A stretch of 64,000 bases of DNA from Amanita rubescens (GCA_015039365.1 WION01000220.1:1-64000); one strand, 5' to 3'; positions 11,673 to 24,123 are shown, counted from the stretch's first letter. Notes: a model not told the origin generated them from the sequence alone. Translations and numbers: made by a program.

Positions 11673-13595
11673 ATGAACAACTCCGTCCCACCTTCTCGCT
11701 CCGCCTCAATCTCCAGGGCGAGCAAGCACGGTTCCTCAGTTTCAAGATCTCAATCGCTCATCAAGAAAAATATTGCGCCTAATGACCTTAGACCATCAGA
11801 TATTCTCATCGAACGATTCGTAGCTTGGAATGCCATTGTGAAACAGCTCATTGCTTACTTTGAGGTCCGTCGCGTATTCGTTTTCTCATCTACTTACATG
11901 GTGACCGCGCGTAGGGTGTTGCTGACATAGAAATTAACACGGCACGCGAGCTTACGAAACTCGGCGCTGTCATCCAGGTTCCCTTTAGAGCCGGCAACCA
12001 GTTCCTCGGAGAAGGTGGCTTACAGGTATGTTGAAACTCCTCACGCCGCTCACGTTAACGAAACGGCCCTGTTAGGACGTGTTCTATGAGTTTAGAGACA
12101 GGACTCGCCACACCGCGGACCAACACGCCAATCTTGGCCGTACCATTGATAGCTCCATCGTTCAACATTTGTTGAAGCTCAGGGCGGAAATTAAGGCACA
12201 TATCAAGGTACGCGTGCAGGCAGCCGCATCCATGGATGGTACCGATGAGTGACCACTACAGAATGTACAAAACGACACTGGAAGGCTGGCAACCAGCGTG
12301 GCAAAGGAGCGCGAACTGTCCGTGAAGCTCGTTGCAGACCTTGCACACAGCATCTCGGCTTTCAAGAACGATCCGATGCACATCACCTCCAAGAGTGACC
12401 CGTTCGTAGCGAATCAAGCCGTCGCTCGTCAACTCATCAAGCAAGTGCATGAAGAGAACCTCTTGCAGAAATCCATCGTTATCATGCAGCAAAACAGCGC
12501 CCATTTTGAAGAGGGAATCGTTCGTGCGATCCAGTCTGCTTGGCAAACATTTGACGAATGGCAATCGCGTGCATCGGCCTCGGTACAAGACACCTACCGT
12601 AATCTTTCGAATCATCTCGGTTCTCTTCCACCCGATAAGGAATGGATATCCTTCGCGGCACGGTCTGATCATCTATTAGATCCTGAAACCCCATTGCGCA
12701 ACCCCGAGACCATTATATATCCTAGTAAAGATGACCCAGCCGTGTCGGCTGTGCACACCGGTTTACTAGAACGGAAGAAGAGATTCACTCGAGCGTATAC
12801 CGAATCGTATTATGTATTGACACCTGCCGGTTTCCTGCATGAATTCATGACGTCTGATCCAGCGGCGCCTGGTGGAACAACTCCCACTTTCAGCCTTTTC
12901 TTACCAGCATGCACTCTAGGCCCACCTTCTTCCGCACTCTCACGTTCTCACAAGTTCCACATCGAAGGCAGCAAGAACGGGACTGGCACTACCAAGACGG
13001 GTTCATTCCGTCTCAACAATGGAATCGCGTGGAGTTTCCGTGCACGTAGTCGAGAGGATATGATGGAGTGGTGGAACGATATACGCATGTTGTGCGCACG
13101 GTACCTTGTTGCAAGTGAACAGATTGAGCGTGACGGACCCGTAGCGGCTGCAGTTCGAGCTGCTGGCTATGTGAGTGAGGAAGAGGAAGAAGTTCCCAGC
13201 AGCGGTGACGAAGAAGAAGAAGGGTTGGGCGAGGGAGGAGACGAACTATACGTGGATGGCGCAGATGGAGGTCACGAGTACCCTCAGCCTGAGAAGCAGC
13301 GCGGAACAGAGATAGCGCTTAACGGATATGCTGTAAGTATGAGTTGATTATCAGCTCGTGTAAAGGGCTTACGTATGGGGTTGAGCACAAGGCCGGTTCC
13401 GTCGAGAATGGCCATGCGGAGGCAGTCAGTCCGGAGCGCAACGGAGGACCGAGCGGATTAAGTAGACGTCAACAAGAAAAAGCGCCGGATAATGGAGAAG
13501 GCGGATATGACGTTGACGGGGTCCAACCTGATGGGGGACATCAAGTTGTTGGGGATCCAACCCTGGATAGCAGCAGGTTTACAGAAGAACTTTAG
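11673..13595 (+). CDS. SLM1/SLM2-like PH-domain protein (PI(4,5)P2 and TORC2 effector family)
   Basis: Five exons (11673-11864, 11915-12025, 12076-12207, 12262-13332, 13392-13595) give 569 residues. A Ser/Arg-rich N-terminus is followed by a long helical region (from RPSDILIERFVAWNAIVKQL to about residue 330) of the F-BAR-like type found in Slm proteins. A PH domain follows: YTESYYVLTPAGFLHEF through KFHIEG and WSFRARSREDMMEWWNDI. The C-terminal tail is acidic (EEEEEVPSSGDEEEE). Yeast Slm1/2 bind PI(4,5)P2 at eisosomes and recruit TORC2 substrates; this role is inferred by family. I chose the ATG at 11673 because it is the first in the correct frame; an earlier ATG at 11639 is out of frame. 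Confidence 0.88.
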
Positions 13596-15333
13596 GGCAT
13601 GTAGGTGAACGTGGACGGTTATTATTCTTGAACGTTGCGAACGATACTATTATACTACTACTTTGTATTAATTATAATGAACACACGTCTCGAACGTTGT
13701 AAAAAAAACTTTTTTAGCTTGGAATGCATCATGCACGTGTACAAGTTCGAGGAAAAAACGTGTTTTGGAACGAGCTCTTTGCCAACAAACGAGGTCCAGG
13801 GTGTGGGCGTACGGACACCCGCCCTAACGTGATGGAGAATTAATATAACATTAATGAAATGAAAAACAGAATTTTCTGATATTCCACGTGAACCGTGTAG
13901 TGTACGCGATGAAGACGGGATTTTGTTCGTCCGCTCTCTTGGTTTTTTATTGGTTGGATAACTTTGGGCCAGCTCTGGCCCTTCCACGTTAGTTTTGGGT
14001 TTGGGGATGTTTGGAGGGGTTTGGTAGTGACCCCCCCCCCGGGTTTGCGCGGCGCCGGGGTGATAGGAATGGTAGAAGACAAGGTTTCGACAGGCGGTGA
14101 TGATGGGACGTCCCCACTGGCAACAGATAGATGGGTATAAACACACTGGCAGGCTAAGGCACGCAACACCGGTAGAACCGCGACGCGACAAGGCGAAGTG
14201 TGATGGTGATGGTGTGATGAAAAAGCGGAGAGAAATGATGAACAACGGTGCTGTGCTTTACTGCGCCCAACACAAGAGTGAGTAAAAGCAACAATGATGG
14301 AACTAAGAAGTTTGGGCATGTGAAAAAAAACAAAAACAAAAAAAGCGATGAATATTCGGATGGAAGAAATGTCGTTATCGCCGAGATGCTGCCAGTGCCA
14401 GGTGCGATTCGGAATCGGAGATGGAGCGGCAGAGATGTGAGGCGGGTGCGGTCCACGAGAGACTCGGTGAGAGGCGTAGTTATATTGCAAGGTTAATGTT
14501 AGCTGTCAAACAGTTGTCAAGCTAAGGGGGGAGGGAGGGTCATGGGACCTCTCAGGCTGAGAACGGTATAGACGACCGCCGAGTGGGTGTGCACAGAACA
14601 AGGTTTAAGACTGAGGCACGCACGTAATGGTGACAGTTTAGCCGTACGTTCTATGAATACGATAAGACGATTGAATTGCGATGATGGGATTGGGTACTTG
14701 GCACGCCGCACTGCGTGTCACTGGTCCTAGTCTGCAGTGGGTCCAAGCGGGAGTGGGGGGCGCAATCAATGTATTGAATGTTGGTAAACCGGTGCAGTGG
14801 ATGGTTGCTAAGAGCGCATTGTCAAATTATGAACAGTCCTTGTCCTCTTTTTGAGGGCAACTCTTGCCTGCCTAATCCGACCGAAAGGCGAGTGGACGAT
14901 CTGGACTGAAAGACGGGGACAGTTACCAAATGGCGTAGTGTTCGGTCACGCGCTATACCGTTATCGGTGTTGGTGGGAGTTAAAGAAACCTGCGGTCGGT
15001 CAGTGAAAGTGACAAGTTTTCGTAGGTAAGAAGATGAAAGTTGGAGAATGGAGAGTCGACTCCGATACTGACAAGGAGAGACGTTTATAGGCCAAGATGC
15101 ACGAGTCAAAGTCGAGGAAGACGACAAGTCGTGCCCGATGGGAGATCAAGCGACCAAGTTACTGGGACCGACCTACCAAAAAAGACCGTCAAGGGGTGCA
15201 TCGTGGCTGAGACTTTCTCGCACAGTTACTTATAAAGTCAATATTGGGCCTCGTGGAATTCGCTCGTTTTATCGCCCCCGTATCGTTCCCTTTTACTGCT
15301 AACTACTATTCGCTCCTCTCTATCGAGTCGGCC
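13596..15333. other. 1.7-kb non-coding region upstream of the HMG-box gene
   Basis: Open frames on both strands are fragmentary and low in complexity. A run of ten C residues sits at about 14031-14040. The stretch separates two rightward genes and is unusually long for this gene-dense part, so it is probably the control region and 5' leader of the HMG-box gene plus the SLM1 3' end. Confidence 0.45.
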
Positions 15334-17097
15334 ATGCCAGCGGAGAGGTCAAAGATATCTTCAAAGAGGACAAACGACGTCCAAGGTCAGTTGCGATCAA
15401 CGATCGCTCTCCCCTCTCCAGATCGCGCTCACCAACGGCAATAAATAGCCACCCAGTTAGTCTGGGCCGTGGATTTCCCTGCGTCATATGCCTCCGCTAT
15501 TGCACCTACAGACTGCAGCGTGTCCTTTACCGACAACGTAACCCATACTTCCTTTGACATCACACTATCACCTTCTTCCGAGTCTGCTCCCTCCGCAGAC
15601 GACCTTCCTCCCCTCGTCGATGCTCCGATTACATCCGAGTTTCAAATTTTCTCACCCAACGAGGACAACTCCTCCTCTACCAACTCCAGGCGTACTCCTC
15701 ATTCAAAGAAAAAACCTGAGAACCATATCCCTCGTCCACCCAATGCGTTCATCCTCTTCCGTTCTTCGTTCATCAAGAGTCAACACGTGTCTGCAGAAGT
15801 CGAGACCAACCACTCGACCCTGTCCAAGATCATCGGTATGACGTGGCAAAACTTGCCGGAGGATGAGCGTCAAGCCTGGCATGTCAAAGCCAGGGTCGCA
15901 CTCGCCGAGCATCGGAGAAAGTTCCCCAAGTACACATTCCGCCCTACGCAGAGTAAAGTGAAGAGCAAAGGTGGTGGAGAAGGGGAACGAGCGACAGGGA
16001 AGCGCAAGGTGCGCGAAGTCGAACCAAAGGATCTCAAACGGTGCGCCAAAATTGCCGAGCTGCTCGTCGAGGGCAAGAAAGGCGCGGAATTGGACGCGGC
16101 TATTCAAGAGTTTGATAAGCATCACGTTCCAGAGATTATCACTCGGTTCGAGGCGCCGATTACGGCGAGAGCATTCAGACGCTCGTCATCCGCTCCCATA
16201 CCAGAAACGGAGAATTCAAAGAAGACTCAGACCTTCTTACCCGCCTCGCCCGTGATACAAACCAAAGATGGGAAGAAAAAGACGCCAAGACCGAGATTGA
16301 TAACGAGTATACAACCCACGAGGTGCTCGACGCCCAAGGATGATGGAATCGATCAGATGGCGAATGCTACGCTGAAGCAAGAGCCGTCGATGGTACGTTA
16401 ATTTCCCCTTTCGGACGACAGACGCTGACTCATTTGTGTACAGGATTTCAGCACCTTCTCGTTCACCCATCTTAGCCAACAGCCGACTCATGGGTTCGAC
16501 TGCGATCCGCTGTCCCCCCTCACTCCGATACAAACGTCATCTCTTCTCCATGTCAACGACAGCTATACTGCCCCTGCCCCGCTAACCATACCGAATCTAC
16601 CTTCGTTCTTGATGGACGACTGGTCTCAATCCTCTTCCCCCATCAGTCAATATGACCCATATGACAACCTATCCCCGGTTGACTCGTTTGACGCGCATTT
16701 CACATTTGACACGCACTCATTCGAAACTCTTGATCTCGACTGCCATCAACAACATGGCAATGGTGCGGCAGCGTTTACAGTTACCGACCCAACGAGCATA
16801 CCGAGCATAGACGACTTATCCTTGGGGCAACAATCGGAGTATGATCTCAGCGCCGGTGCTGAGCTCAATCTTCTCGACATGGGTATGGGTGGTGTGCCTG
16901 GTTTCGACGCAACGCAGTACTTGGATTTGCTCACGCAGTCACCGTGCTCTCAGCAGCAGTACCAGCATCAACATCAGCCGGCGTTCATCCCGCAGCATCA
17001 CCAGCAGCAACAGCATCATCACCACCATATCCCGCCGACAAATCTCGACCTCGATTTGACGGCTTTGATCGGCTCGCAGGCCGAGTTTGCGATTTGA
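15334..17097 (+). CDS. HMG-box transcription factor (MATA_HMG type)
   Basis: Three exons (15334-15385, 15449-16392, 16444-17097) give 549 residues. An earlier candidate start at 15469 would be GTG; adding the short first exon supplies a true ATG (MPAERSKISS) in frame. The HMG box spans about residues 109-177, starting HIPRPPNAFILFRSSF and ending KFPKYTFRP, with the W and K positions of the fold (MTWQNLPEDERQAW). This is the sequence-specific HMG class that includes fungal mating and pheromone-response regulators such as Prf1 and Pcc1. A basic stretch follows. The C-terminal half is Asp/Ser-rich and then Gln/His-rich (QQQYQHQHQ, HHQQQQHHHHH), typical of activation domains. No homeodomain or pheromone-receptor gene is nearby, so I do not call it a mating locus. 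A decayed copy of its middle part lies at 22306-22565. Confidence 0.87.
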
Positions 17098-17900
17098 ACT
17101 CGCCCGGATCCCAATCCCCTCTTCGAACTTCATTGATTTATCCCAAAAATATTCACCAAATAATTAACAAGAGCGACATACACGATACACATGTGCGAGC
17201 GAAACCGTCCTTTCTTTTTACCTATCCCTCCTTTTTCTTCTTTGTGTATACCTTGGTAACTTACACCATTTATTTTCAGCCAACCTTCGAAATTGTATCA
17301 CTAGGTAGTCTTGAACTGCAAGACGTTTTTCCTTGCCTTACTTAAATTCGCCCCCCACTTTAAAACTTTTTTCTAATTTGTATGTATTTCTAACCGTTTT
17401 AGAAGCTTTTTTTCTTTTTTTTCTTTAAAGTTTCTTTTCTCTCCTTTGATTGTTGTTTGTTGGAATAATGACTTTATATCGTCAAAGGGCTGCCGCTTGG
17501 GTCGGCACGCACTTGGAACGAAAAAAGTCGGGTAGGAATGGTGTTTTGATTATTGGGTCGAGGTGGCATACGTGTACGGTGAGTAGAATGTATGTGATTG
17601 GATTGAAGATCTACGTGCTTTGTTTCTTGCTTACTTGTATACGCTCATACCCCAGTGTTTTTACGTATTTCAATGCAATAGTATCATGGTTACGTTGCAA
17701 TTGCGCGAGTGTCTACCCGGTAAAGATGATACCATCAACGCTCAATGACTCGGATGAGTCACCGTTGCGCAAATTCTCGAAATTGGGTTTTGCATTGCCT
17801 TAACCACCTTTCGAGCTGGGTAGCAAATTGCTCAGTAATCCTCATTAAGGCAGAGACATAATATTTACCGATGAAATAGATGGAACTAAACGAACCGGGC
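17098..17900. other. 3' flank of the HMG-box gene, no gene recognised
   Basis: A T-rich stretch (17210-17450) typical of a 3' untranslated region follows the stop codon. No credible exon is seen before the convergent gene that ends at 17901. Confidence 0.45.
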
Positions 17901-20650
17901 TCAACGAACATCCGATTGAGAGGTTGGTTTGCAATTTTTGCGTTTGTGCTTGTGTAACGCGCGCTTTCCCTGGAATGATTTTAAGCATATCCCACACTCG
18001 AGTTTCTGGTGGATTAGCGGGTCTTTCATGTGACGTCGCAGGTCCCTCTCCTTTTTAAAATACCTGCGACAATCAACGCACTTTGGCCGGGTTTTGCGCG
18101 GGGTCAATGCCATTACATTGTCGCCAGAAGTCATAGAGCCATGCTCGTCATTTTGCACTGGAGGCATACCAGACCATACCGGCTATAGGGATTAGCTTGT
18201 TGTCACGTCAAACCAGAGGCCTTTGGGAGGTCACTTACATCAAAGCCTACCAGGTTAAATGGGGGTGGTTTTGTAGCGTCAGCCATAAGGCTATCCTCGT
18301 CATTTTGACCCGCCATGATGACATCACCCTGTGGGAGATAGAAACTAGGGGGAAGCTCCCTGATGACAGGGGCAGCGGTATGAAGATCATGCTGCGTGAA
18401 GGTTTTCCAATTTAAGCTCTTTAACCTGAGATGAAAAATTACATCTTACTTGCGGTTTTGAGTCTAATTCTACGCTGTTATGGTAGATCAAAGCAGGAAA
18501 AAGAGCACCGGGGGACAGATTTACTTCACTAGAACCACGCTGCCTATACAAATAATAAATATTCCGAAACTTACAACAAAATATACCAGATCCGTCACCA
18601 TAAATATCAGTCATTGCCTTGTACGACCGCCTCACGTTCTCTAACAAGCCATAGATGTTAGGATTTATAGGGTCGTCCATAAAATCCTCCAGCAGACTCA
18701 GTTTCTTGTTCATTAGGCAGGACGGTACGTGCTTACATCTGGTAACTGATCACACCATACATTGTCATGCACGAGAGCTACACTGGCCTCCGGTTTCTGT
18801 TTTGATAAGGTCACAACTCCGCAATGAAAATAACAAGTAAATCCCACCAGGTGCAAAAGCATGACATTGATTGGATCGGAAGGATGGAGCTAATATAATG
18901 AGTTCAACCAAATGAAGGAGCTCGAGCATAATATAGACGATACGTACGGGGACTGTTTCTTTGAATTCTTCCTTCAGTATAACTTGTCCGAGCCATGACC
19001 CTGGTCTATGTGGGTTCCCAAATGCCTCGGTCACCTTCGTTGTGATCGGTTGGAGTGCCACCGTATTACTATCGCTGCTCGGACTTTGATGGAGCAAATA
19101 GGTTTGGCTACTCTCCATCTTGTGCGTCCGAGAACGAGTTGTTGTCCGTGTGGATGGCGGAGGGGGGGACACTCCATCCTGGCATGTGACATCAATGGCA
19201 TTTAACTTGTCCCAAATGTCCGGTCGAAGCATGATTTTAAAGCCGCGCAAAAAAACACACTGATTCGGCTCATCATCGTCGAGGAGAACTATATCCTTTG
19301 GTTTCGGTCCTACTCTTGCATCTGTCTTGCCCCGATATTTCCATTGACACGTTTCTGAGTCGAAAATAGCGCGATGGTCATTATTGGCTACCGCATTCCC
19401 ATAGAAGACCGCAATGCCCCAGTTCTTGGACTTGGTGCACTCCGTAACAAAATAAAGAGATCCGTTGGAGATATCCCTGCCGCCTTCGTTCAACGCATAC
19501 TCGTACCAACTGGCGGCACAACGAGCGGCCTGCCTCCCTAACTGACGGATATTCCTTGCTTCATAGACAGTGGCACCTGTAGGCAGAGCGAGAATGGCTC
19601 CTTTGGTTGAACATTGAAAAGCAGAAGACCTAGATACGCTCCTGAAAATGGCCCGTACACCATAACGTGTAATACGTACGAATCATGGTCGTCAATTTCA
19701 CTGACATGGGTACTGTGCAAACATATACCAGGATCGAACTCGTCTCTATCTCTCTTGACCGCATTGAACAACTGAAAGCCGTCAGGAAGTATGAATGGAT
19801 TAACACCGGCATCTGACGGATCATTGTGTTTGCAAGCGTTGAATAGAAAGTCGAAAGCACCGTTTGCGGTTATTATACCGACGTCTCCGACTCTTACTCC
19901 TTTCTTCCGATATCCGGCCGAGAGACCTCGGGATGGCGTGGGCATGTAGAGGGGGTAACCTGCCCCGTGAATCATCATCTCGAGGGAATAGACGTGACTA
20001 CGGGTATGGGCCCTGTATGAATATGCTTTCTGCACAATATGTAGGATGATCAAGCGAAAGGCTGAATCGATCACTTACCGAGCTACTCGCCTCTGATTCG
20101 AATGCATTGTCGGGCTAAAACAATGTGTAACGCGAAATATAAGGTCACGAAATAACAGAAGACAAACATCAGGAGGTGTAGGGACGGGCGCTTGTGGTAG
20201 TCAGATAGATAGAAGCAAAAAAGGACAAGGTACAGACTCGGTTGTCGAGCAACTGTGACCAGAGGCTCTCCGCTACCGGACCCACTATTACCCTGGGCGG
20301 CGGATGTTCCTGGATGTTGACTCTGTTCATTAGACTCTGCGATCATATGATGATGGCGACAATGCCAGCCAGCATATCAGCAAATGTGGCCTCTGATAAT
20401 TGACATCGTCAGACAGACCTTGAGCACCCCCCTGGTCAATATGTGATACACTCGATATCAAACGTTCCAGTACGACTACAACGCCGGCATTGATGTGGTT
20501 TTCTGATATATTCAACTTGTTATTGTCGCCCATGTCGAACATCGGGCAGTTGCTGACAATAAAATCTTTGGCATTATGCCACCAGTTGCGGCGCGTTTGG
20601 GCTTCTGCGGAGTCTGTTGAATGCTTTGCGCCGCTGTTAGAGTTTGACAT
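17901..20650 (-). CDS. Agaricomycete-type unknown protein (paralogue C) with C2H2 zinc-finger tail
   Basis: A leftward multi-exon gene beginning MSNSNSGAKHSTDS at 20650. Blocks shared with the paralogue at 30323-32782 appear in order: RRNWWHNAKDFIVSNC, KLNISENHINAGVVVV, GAGYPLYMPTPSRGLSAGYR, VGDVGIITANGAFDFLFNAC, NGSLYFVTECTKSKNWGIAVFYG, DDDEPNQCVFLRGFKIMLRPDIWDKL, VHDNVWCDQLPD, and LLEDFMDDPINPN with IYGLLENV. I know such proteins as hypothetical proteins of agaricomycetes without an assigned function. The last exons read MAGQNDEDSLMADAT and then two zinc fingers: a CX2CX12HX5H finger (CVDCRRYFKKERDLRRHM) and a CX2CX12H finger closed by HKHKRKNC. Whether the fingers belong to the same transcript is inferred from open phase-0 splicing. 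The intron count is uncertain. Confidence 0.65.
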
Positions 20651-21401
20651 ATGACGAAGACTTGATTTCGAGTGCACGAGGTTGGAGCAAGCCAGGGCGA
20701 TGTCAAGTTCCACATTTGGCTCGGATGAGCGTCTATTTCATGGGAACTCATTCCTAACCTGGAACTTATTTATTTACGGTTTGGCATTGTTCATTGTATT
20801 TCCGTGATCGGTCATTTTGCGATTCAACACCATATGATGGGGCACATACACTACATCAAGGGACAACCAAAACGTATAGCGATCACTGTAATCTGGCCGC
20901 AAATGTCAGTGGTACTAGGGCGCATATTGGTAGTCATGGCTTTACGGCTTGCATTGTTGGTCAACATGTCCACAGTCGAGATTCTCTGCGGTAAAAGTTC
21001 GAGCTCTTGTCGTAGTTACATGGCAGGAGAAAAACTCGAGTTACCCGTGACGCGCCAGTCGTAACGCGTGACTCGGATGCCGTTCAAACATCATATGCAT
21101 GCATCATGATCGACTTTTGCCAACCAGCCACGAAATACAACCTTCCAACGATTTCATAGATGATGGGCCTCTGTAGATCCTTGAGTTATCACCAACGATT
21201 CTACCGGAGGATGAAGATACCAAGGATGTTGAAGTCGACAAGTTCACGTTATCGGTGACGTCAGCCCTAGAATAACATTAGGACTAAGGAAAGATGGTAT
21301 AATAATGGAATAAACATACGTGTAGATGGCATAGTCGAAGTTAACTTAGGTCATGTTCGGCGCTCCGCTCGTCGAGATCACAAATTCGTGCTGAGAATTG
21401 C
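20651..21401. other. Intergenic, no gene recognised
   Basis: About 750 bp upstream of paralogue C. Short forward open frames near 20794-21064 have no motif and no splice logic. Nothing else is seen. Confidence 0.4.
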
Positions 21402-21880
21402 TTAAGCCGCTACCAAGGTAGCATTGTATTGAATATCCTGAACAGCTTCACCATCATTAGGTTGGTAAGAAAAAGCGCCCATGTGATTGCCATTGATGGT
21501 AAAACTGCACTCTGTGCTCGTCGGAACACCCAGATGGAAACGCCTGTGAAGTTGGTAGGTATTCAAATCATGCAAAGTTGGGGAACCGCAAGCAGGGAGA
21601 GAAAGATTCGAACCTGTGAAAGAGAACGTGGTGTTCATGTTCTTAGTGCTTGAACCATATACCGCAGCCGTCCATGCGTGGTCCTAGGCCAAGGACGTGG
21701 TTGGCTGAACGAAACATCGAGTCTCATTGCAGCTCGGACCAAACCAAATGTCGCTGAGCTAGTGGACCGGTTTTTGGCCCAGCCGAGAGGTCGCCGTAAG
21801 TGTCGTCGATGCTTCTGTTGACAAGGGCCGCCTGGGCCGCGCAGACAAGAAGAAGAACGATCAAATCCTGAACGGCTCGT
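21402..21880 (-). pseudogene. Remnant of a secreted/membrane beta-sandwich-type protein gene
   Basis: Reading leftwards, a signal-peptide-like end (LLLVCAAQA) precedes ALVNRSIDDTYGDLSAG, then CNETRCFVQPTT, AWTAAVYGSSTKN, FSFTGVSIWVF and CSFTINGNHMGAFSYQP. This order matches a common agaricomycete family of secreted or single-pass proteins with a VN(V/I)(T/S)(V/I)DD-TYGD start. The pieces lie in different frames: a stop follows WSEL, and the FTGVSIWVF and CSFTINGN blocks are out of frame with each other. The gene is therefore broken. A second broken member lies at 33809-36215. Confidence 0.6.
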
Positions 21881-22305
21881 CTGGCTCAAAGAAGATCATG
21901 CCGCGACTCAGGCTCGCTCGCGCTGAGGGAGTTGGACAATCGTATAATGTAACTTGTCAAAGCGGAGACCAAAAGATGACTAAACTGGGCGGCCGTTGCT
22001 TTTGGATACTCCTCAAGCGAAGTTTCCCGCCCGTAGGCAGATACGGTACCCCCTATACTCACGATCAGGGAGCGCGTGCGACAACAGGAGAGGATACGTG
22101 CTTTGCCAGAGAGAGGTTGACGTAATGGGCGATCAGGGGAAGACTCTGGTGGCGAGGACTGACTTCCGACTGAGCGATGTGGAAACACATAAAATTTATG
22201 AGGCAAAGTTCAAGCGGGCCGCCGCTGCCGCTTGTTTATTGCGTCGGAGTTTCAACTTCATCCTTTTCCATTATTCTTTCACCGTATGGCCGCTCTGCAA
22301 AAGTT

Positions 22306-22565
22306 CAACGCCAGACTCATCCTCTGCCATATCGAGCACGGAGAATTCAAAGAGTTACTTGCCGCCTAGCTTGTGATTCGACCTAAAGATGGGAAGAGGA
22401 AAACGCCAAAACCGAGACGCGCAAGAATCCCGAGGACTCTGATGGAATTGATCTACTGGCACCTGCTACACTGAAACAAGAACCATCGATGGTATGTTCA
22501 TTACCCTTTATGAACGACAGATGGTGACCCATTATATTTCAGCACTCTCTCAATAGTGACATACA
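22306..22565 (+). pseudogene. Decayed partial copy of the HMG-box gene
   Basis: This stretch aligns with about 16190-16455 of the HMG-box gene: GGAGAATTCAAAG, then AAAGATGGGAAGA, then ACGCCAA, then a block coding for ATLKQEPSM immediately followed by a GT donor, a similar intron and an ATTTCAGCAC acceptor side. Indels and stops interrupt the frame and the HMG box itself is not present. It is a duplicated fragment covering the end of exon 2, intron 2 and the first bases of exon 3. Confidence 0.7.
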
Positions 22566-22924
22566 CGAGGGAAAAGTTTTAGCTCGCCACTCACCGGTCA
22601 TAACTAGTAACTAGTCGTTAATCAAGTGATTTCAAAAATGGCTCTCCCGTTCCGACCTTAAATTAATATTGATCGTGTCAAGGCTTTACGTCGGAACAGT
22701 TGAGATCGTCTGCCTACCATCTGGTCGTGCTGCCTTTCCCTTTGCCAGCAGTCTTGTATCAACTTATGGTGCTCAACAGTGAAACTTCCAGTTGAGGCGG
22801 ACGCCCCCGACATACCAACTTCATGATTTGTATTTCCTTCACACTAGCAGAAGACCTCATCATAAATCTGCGCATTCCATGTGCAGTCTAGTTAGAGCTC
22901 CAAAACATATTGGCCAATATGGCC

Positions 22925-23762
22925 AGTGATTCAGGTCACACCGTGACCCGTCTTTTTTCCTACTTGCAATCCCGACTGGGGACAAAAAACCATTTTGATT
23001 AGCACGCACATTACTGATAACATGTCAGCGGACCGTCAAGCACTGTTGTAACGTGAAGAGGTAGGTGGTCTATCGTCCTATAGCTGTACATATATAATGC
23101 GGCCACCTAGATCCGAAAAATTCGAATCTAGGCATTGAATGTTCCAACAGGAAACAGTTGGACCGAGCACCGGAATGTGATGTGCAAGTTTCAGGTGTGT
23201 AGCTATGAATGATGACGGACGAGGAAGACTGAGAAACATATCACCTCGGATACAATTTGGAGTTTCGCTACCAAATTGCTGTATCGTAGCAATGTGAACC
23301 TTTTCTTGGCACCCCCGTCGCTCTTTCCCAGTATGGAAGCCATTTAACATCGCGTTGAGGTCCAATCAAACACTGCTATTGATTAGATGACGAAATCTAT
23401 ACACAACCTGTCAGAAGTGACTTGGACGCCGATGAACATGACCTCGATGACTTGACTGGACGGGATCTACGAAGTACCAAAGTTGGAATCAATCTTACCG
23501 ACCTCGGGGTTCTAGGGCTTGTATTCAATGAGTTCGACGCTCCCAAATAGGTTTGGAATATCTCGATTTCCTAGGCAATGCCGTTATTCGCCGCTACGCA
23601 TGGGGTCTGTCTGGGAATCAATTATTTCTTTCCTTCCTCGACCCTTCACTCACGACTGTAAGCTGCTATAATATGGTGTATTGAAAATTCGAATGCTGTG
23701 GCATGGCCAGGTTATAAAGCTTGCAAACTGGCAGCCGGAATGTCCAGATCACCAAGAGCAAT
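22925..23762. repeat. Promoter-containing duplicated segment, copy 1
   Basis: This ~0.84-kb stretch aligns along its length with 24533-25404. Shared blocks include GATTCAGGTCACACCGTGA, TTGGACCGAGCACCGGAATG, CAGGTGTGTAGCTATGAA, CGTTGAGGTCCAATCAAACA and GGCCAGGTTATAAAGC. Each copy ends at the start codon of a dsRBD mini-gene and carries a TATAAAG about 45-70 bp before it. The open frames inside are not conserved between the copies, so they are not genes. Confidence 0.75.
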
Positions 23763-24123
23763 ATGAGCGAACAGCAACAAGCGAAGAAGCCCGGTAAGTA
23801 TCCTATATCCTATAAGATAGCCAGGATCGGTTAAGGATTTATATCCCTTACCGTAGACTATCGCATGTGGCTTAATAACTACGCCGGAAGGCATAAATTA
23901 GGAACAGTTGAATACGTCGATGAAGAGATCAAGGAAGGTAGTCAACGCATCTGGAAGTCAACTGTTCAGAGTACGTCTTCCATTCTGTAAGATGATCATT
24001 TTAGTAATGTTGTTTGTTTTAGTAAACGGCACAGATGTGGGCTCCGGTGAGAGCTCTAAGAAAGCAGAGGCCAAAGAGATGGCTGCCAAGAAGGCCTTGG
24101 TTAATCTAGGAGTGTACTTGTAG
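23763..24123 (+). CDS. Stand-alone dsRNA-binding-domain mini-protein (copy 2)
   Basis: Three exons (23763-23793, 23857-23970, 24023-24123), both introns in phase 1, give about 81 residues. The domain starts DYRMWLNNYAGRHKLGTVEY (alpha1 and beta1). It continues WKSTVQINGTDVGSG (beta2-beta3) and ends SSKKAEAKEMAAKKALVNLG, a full helix 2 with the dsRNA-contacting KK pair. The GPDH loop typical of strong dsRNA binders is absent. Introns sit where they do in the copies at 3473 and 25405, the second just before the (I/V)NG or IDG turn. Nothing but the dsRBD is encoded, so partner binding, competition for dsRNA, or regulation of Dicer- or RNA-editing-type enzymes are all possible; none is shown. Confidence 0.82.

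Noticed and set aside
13658..14490. Overlapping reverse frames of 195 and 216 codons
   Set aside because: Low-complexity, mutually overlapping in different frames, no splice logic or family motif; they lie in the probable HMG-gene control region.
15469..15471. GTG as start of the HMG-box protein
   Set aside because: A short upstream exon (15334-15385) with a true ATG splices in frame and is preferred.
15334..17097. A mating-type locus
   Set aside because: The HMG factor is of the MATA type, but no homeodomain pair, pheromone precursor or receptor gene is visible nearby.
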